A DNA stretch of 37,202 nt from assembly GCA_002840675.1 (NCBI GenBank), contig PHBR01000009.1:1-37202 (forward strand), written 5' to 3'. This DNA is from Chloroflexi bacterium HGW-Chloroflexi-9. GTDB lineage: Bacteria; Chloroflexota; Dehalococcoidia; UBA2979. Of this stretch, positions 34,867-37,202 are shown piece by piece. Position numbers and translations under genes: made by a program. Below the pieces are notes generated by a model, which did not search any database, was not told the DNA's origin, and saw only the letters and a list, made by a program, of their open reading frames with translations. Numbering within the stretch: the stretch's first letter is position 1; each line of letters opens with the position of its first letter.

Positions 34867-37202
34867 ATGGCCTCCGCACCCACCTTCGACGATGTCTTCA
34901 CCTCCCCGCACGCCACCCCTCGCCCATCGGAGACGCCGCAGCGCGGCTGGTGGTGGTCGTGGGAGGACTGGCTGACGCTCTGCCTGATCGCGCTGGCGCA
35001 GTTGCCGGTGGTGGGTTCGCTGCAGTCCTCTGACTGGGTGAACGAGATGCCCTCGCTGCTGGGCCCCGCCTCCGTCGGTCTCATGGCGGCGTGGCTGCTG
35101 GGCAAGTCGCGGCTGCCGGGCGCCATTGCGTGGGCCGTGGCCGGCGTCACCGGCGTCGCCAGCACGGTGCTGCTGGTGATGCAGACGATGGTGCTCGCAG
35201 ACCCGCTCGCCGGGGACGGCCCGCGGGCCTACTGGTCGGAGTTCTGGCTGCGGCTCCGCGACTGGGGCGGCGCGCTCCTCGACGGCGGCATCTCCACCGA
35301 CCCGCTGCCGTTCGTGGTGCTAATGGTGGGTCTGGTGTTCACCGTGGCGTTCGTCTCCACGTGGGCGGCGATCCGCTGGCTGAACCCGTGGGTCGCGCTG
35401 GTGCCGGGCGGATTCGTGCTGCTCACGAACATCTCCTACCTGCCGGGCCAGCCGTCGCTCTCGTTCATCATGTTCCTGCTCGCCGCGGTACTGCTCGTCT
35501 CTCGCGTGCAGTACCTGCGCGCGCGGGAGCGCTGGCACGAGAGCGGCTTCGAGCCCCCCGACTTCATGTCCGTGGAGGTGCTGACCGCGGGCGCCGTGGT
35601 CGCCGTGGTGCTGGTGATCGCGGCGTGGACGATCCCGACCGCCAACCACCTGGGCCCGCTCGCGGACGCCTGGGGCCGCCTCGTCGCGCCCGTCTCCAGC
35701 CGCATCGACCAGGTCGGCCAGCTGTTCATCGGCGTCGGGTCGAAGAAGGAGATCCCCGTCCACTCGCTGGGCGCGACGCTGCCGATCCAGGGCAAGATCA
35801 CGCTCGACACCGTGCCGCTGCTGGAGGTCACTACGCCCCGCGCCACAAACCTGCGCGGCGCCGTGTATGACGAGTACACCGGCGCCGGCTGGAAGGTCTC
35901 CACCGCCGCGCCGGTCGGCCTCGCCGAGACCACGATCGAGGCGGCCGAACTCGGTTCGCCGGAGACGCGCGCGCTGGTGCGTGAGGCGGTGAAGGTCACC
36001 GTGGCCGTGACCGCGGAGGGCGTCCCAGACCAGCGCCTGCTGGCCGCCGGCGATCCGCTGGCGGCGGACGTTCCCGCGCAGGTGCTCATCGACACGAACG
36101 GCGGCGCGGTGGCACTGGTGCCGGCGGACCGCACCCCCCCCGGTGGCACCTACACCACCGTCGGCGCGATCTCGGTCGCGTCCGTCTCCACCTTGCAGGC
36201 GTCCGGGGTGGTCTACCCGGCGGCGCTCTTCGATCGCTACACGCAGTTGCCGCCCAACCTGCCTCCCGAAGTCTTCGAACTGGCCGCGACCGTGACCGCC
36301 AGCGCGCAGACCCCGTACGAGGCGGCACGAATGATCGAGGCGTACCTGCGCCAGAACTACCGCTACGCGCTGGACGTGAGCGCGCCGCCGCCACGCACGG
36401 ACGCGGTCGCGGACTTCCTCTTCACGCAGCGCGCGGGGTACTTCGACCAGTTCTCGACCGCGATGACGGTCATGCTGCGCAGCATCGGCGTGCCCGCGCG
36501 CCTCGCCGCCGGCTTCACGCTCGACCCCGGGTCGTACGACGCAGCGAGCAAGACATACATCCTGACCGAGGCGGACTCGTGGTCCTGGCCGGAGGTCTAC
36601 TTCCCCGGCCTCGGGTGGGTGGAGTTCAACCCGACCCCCAGCCGGGACCTGGTGTCGCGGCCGGGCGACGACAGCGCCGCGCTCGCGGAACGCGATGCCG
36701 CGCTCACGCCCGACTTCGGTGACCTCCCTATCGACGACCTGCTGCTTTCTGACGCAGAGATCCCCGGCTTCGGCCCGATCGGTGACTTCGATGCCGCGGC
36801 ATTCGAGGGGGAGAGCGGCGCGGTTCATCTCGTTGCGCGCGTGCTCGGGTCGGTGATCGTCGCCGCGACCGGCGCGTTCATCCTGTTCCTGGCGCTGCGC
36901 TTCGCCTGGGAGCGGTCGTTCGGCGGACTCATCGGCGCAGAGCGGCGCTGGGCGAAGGTACAGCGGCTCGCCGGGTGGGCCGGTATCGCGCCGCCCGACG
37001 ACCGCACGCCCTCCGAGGCGGCACGGTTCCTCGAGGACTACATCGCCGAGCCGGCCGCCCTCGGTGCGCTCGCCCGTGCGTTCACGGTGGCGCGGTACGG
37101 GCACGCGCCGGACGAGCCGGCGGAGGCCGCCCGGGCGCTGGACGAGGACTACCGGCGGGTGAGCCGCCCGCTCTGGCGGCTGACGGTGGGCCGCGTGTTC
37201 CG
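34867..37202 (+). CDS. Transglutaminase-like membrane protein without catalytic triad (3' end outside window)
   Basis: An open frame from ATG 34867 to the window end, at least 778 residues; it is missing from the ORF track because no stop is reached. The N-terminus has six or seven hydrophobic segments up to about residue 250. An extracytoplasmic region (about 260-660) includes the transglutaminase-like core. The core reads RAGYFDQFSTAMTVMLRSIG, ADSWSWPEVYFPGLGWVEFN. The positions of catalytic Cys, His and Asp hold Phe526, Trp572 and Asn588. A final transmembrane helix (about 660-680) and a DUF4129-like tail (TPSEAARFLEDYI) follow. The TgpA-type architecture is intact, but catalysis is not expected. 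Confidence 0.85.
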   Translation, partial: MASAPTFDDVFTSPHATPRPSETPQRGWWWSWEDWLTLCLIALAQLPVVGSLQSSDWVNEMPSLLGPASVGLMAAWLLGKSRLPGAIAWAVAGVTGVASTVLLVMQTMVLADPLAGDGPRAYWSEFWLRLRDWGGALLDGGISTDPLPFVVLMVGLVFTVAFVSTWAAIRWLNPWVALVPGGFVLLTNISYLPGQPSLSFIMFLLAAVLLVSRVQYLRARERWHESGFEPPDFMSVEVLTAGAVVAVVLVIAAWTIPTANHLGPLADAWGRLVAPVSSRIDQVGQLFIGVGSKKEIPVHSLGATLPIQGKITLDTVPLLEVTTPRATNLRGAVYDEYTGAGWKVSTAAPVGLAETTIEAAELGSPETRALVREAVKVTVAVTAEGVPDQRLLAAGDPLAADVPAQVLIDTNGGAVALVPADRTPPGGTYTTVGAISVASVSTLQASGVVYPAALFDRYTQLPPNLPPEVFELAATVTASAQTPYEAARMIEAYLRQNYRYALDVSAPPPRTDAVADFLFTQRAGYFDQFSTAMTVMLRSIGVPARLAAGFTLDPGSYDAASKTYILTEADSWSWPEVYFPGLGWVEFNPTPSRDLVSRPGDDSAALAERDAALTPDFGDLPIDDLLLSDAEIPGFGPIGDFDAAAFEGESGAVHLVARVLGSVIVAATGAFILFLALRFAWERSFGGLIGAERRWAKVQRLAGWAGIAPPDDRTPSEAARFLEDYIAEPAALGALARAFTVARYGHAPDEPAEAARALDEDYRRVSRPLWRLTVGRVF

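Noticed and set aside
35320-37104. 594-aa minus-strand ORF
   Set aside because: Antisense shadow of the transglutaminase-like gene; composition is Arg/Gly/Glu-rich without motifs.

Overview
The window is GC-rich bacterial chromosome packed with short-gap operons on both strands. It has no rRNA, tRNA, CRISPR array or insertion sequence that I can recognise. Several features suggest a Chloroflexota bacterium, possibly from the Dehalococcoidia side: the high GC, GTG and TTG starts, lipoproteins with Thr/Pro/Ala-rich linkers, an hrcA-grpE-dnaK-dnaJ heat-shock cluster behind a perfect CIRCE operator, and a MoxR/DUF58/transglutaminase-like cluster. That placement is inference from gene style, not from a marker comparison.

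Layout. Bases 1-4740 (+): the glycine-rich tail of an unidentified gene, a nucleotidyltransferase overlapping dapB, a structured stretch of about 690 bp without a recognisable long gene, a 52-codon Cys-motif protein gene too short for the ORF track, then asd and dapA. dapB, asd and dapA together cover the aspartate-semialdehyde to tetrahydrodipicolinate steps of lysine/diaminopimelate synthesis. Bases 4836-8840 (-): a lipoprotein with two cupredoxin-like domains, and an operon purA - 4-TM membrane protein - mug-type DNA glycosylase - zinc-ribbon membrane protein. Bases 8953-9651 (+): a lone lipoprotein. Bases 9666-13623 (-): an operon of M16 peptidase, APH-family kinase, alpha/beta hydrolase and CitE-like lyase. 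Bases 13726-16104: a flavoprotein of acyl-CoA dehydrogenase fold (+) and an enoyl-CoA hydratase (-) converge on a gene-free, repeat-rich spacer.

Bases 16253-22216 (+): pyrG overlapping a DUF2269-like membrane gene, a short transaldolase/fructose-6-phosphate aldolase, rho, and a secreted LysM/M23 peptidase. Bases 22298-24733 (-): a metallo-beta-lactamase-fold protein that has lost its metal ligands, and an ECF-type sigma factor gene overlapping fabH. Bases 24790-31393 (+): promoter, CIRCE, hrcA, grpE, dnaK, a tyrosine-phosphatase-like gene, dnaJ and prmA. Bases 31380-32408 (-): a membrane-anchored M23 peptidase. Bases 32624-37202 (+): MoxR ATPase, DUF58 protein, and a transglutaminase-like membrane protein cut by the window end.

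Most genes are ordinary housekeeping genes. The observations I rate highest are the transglutaminase-like protein lacking all three triad residues inside an otherwise normal MoxR/DUF58 operon, the metal-ligand-less MBL-fold protein, the 52-aa Cys-motif protein with its chain of Shine-Dalgarno-preceded mini-ORFs, the sigma-factor/fabH overlap, and the inverted-repeat spacer at 14890-15300. No complete new system is proven by the sequence alone.
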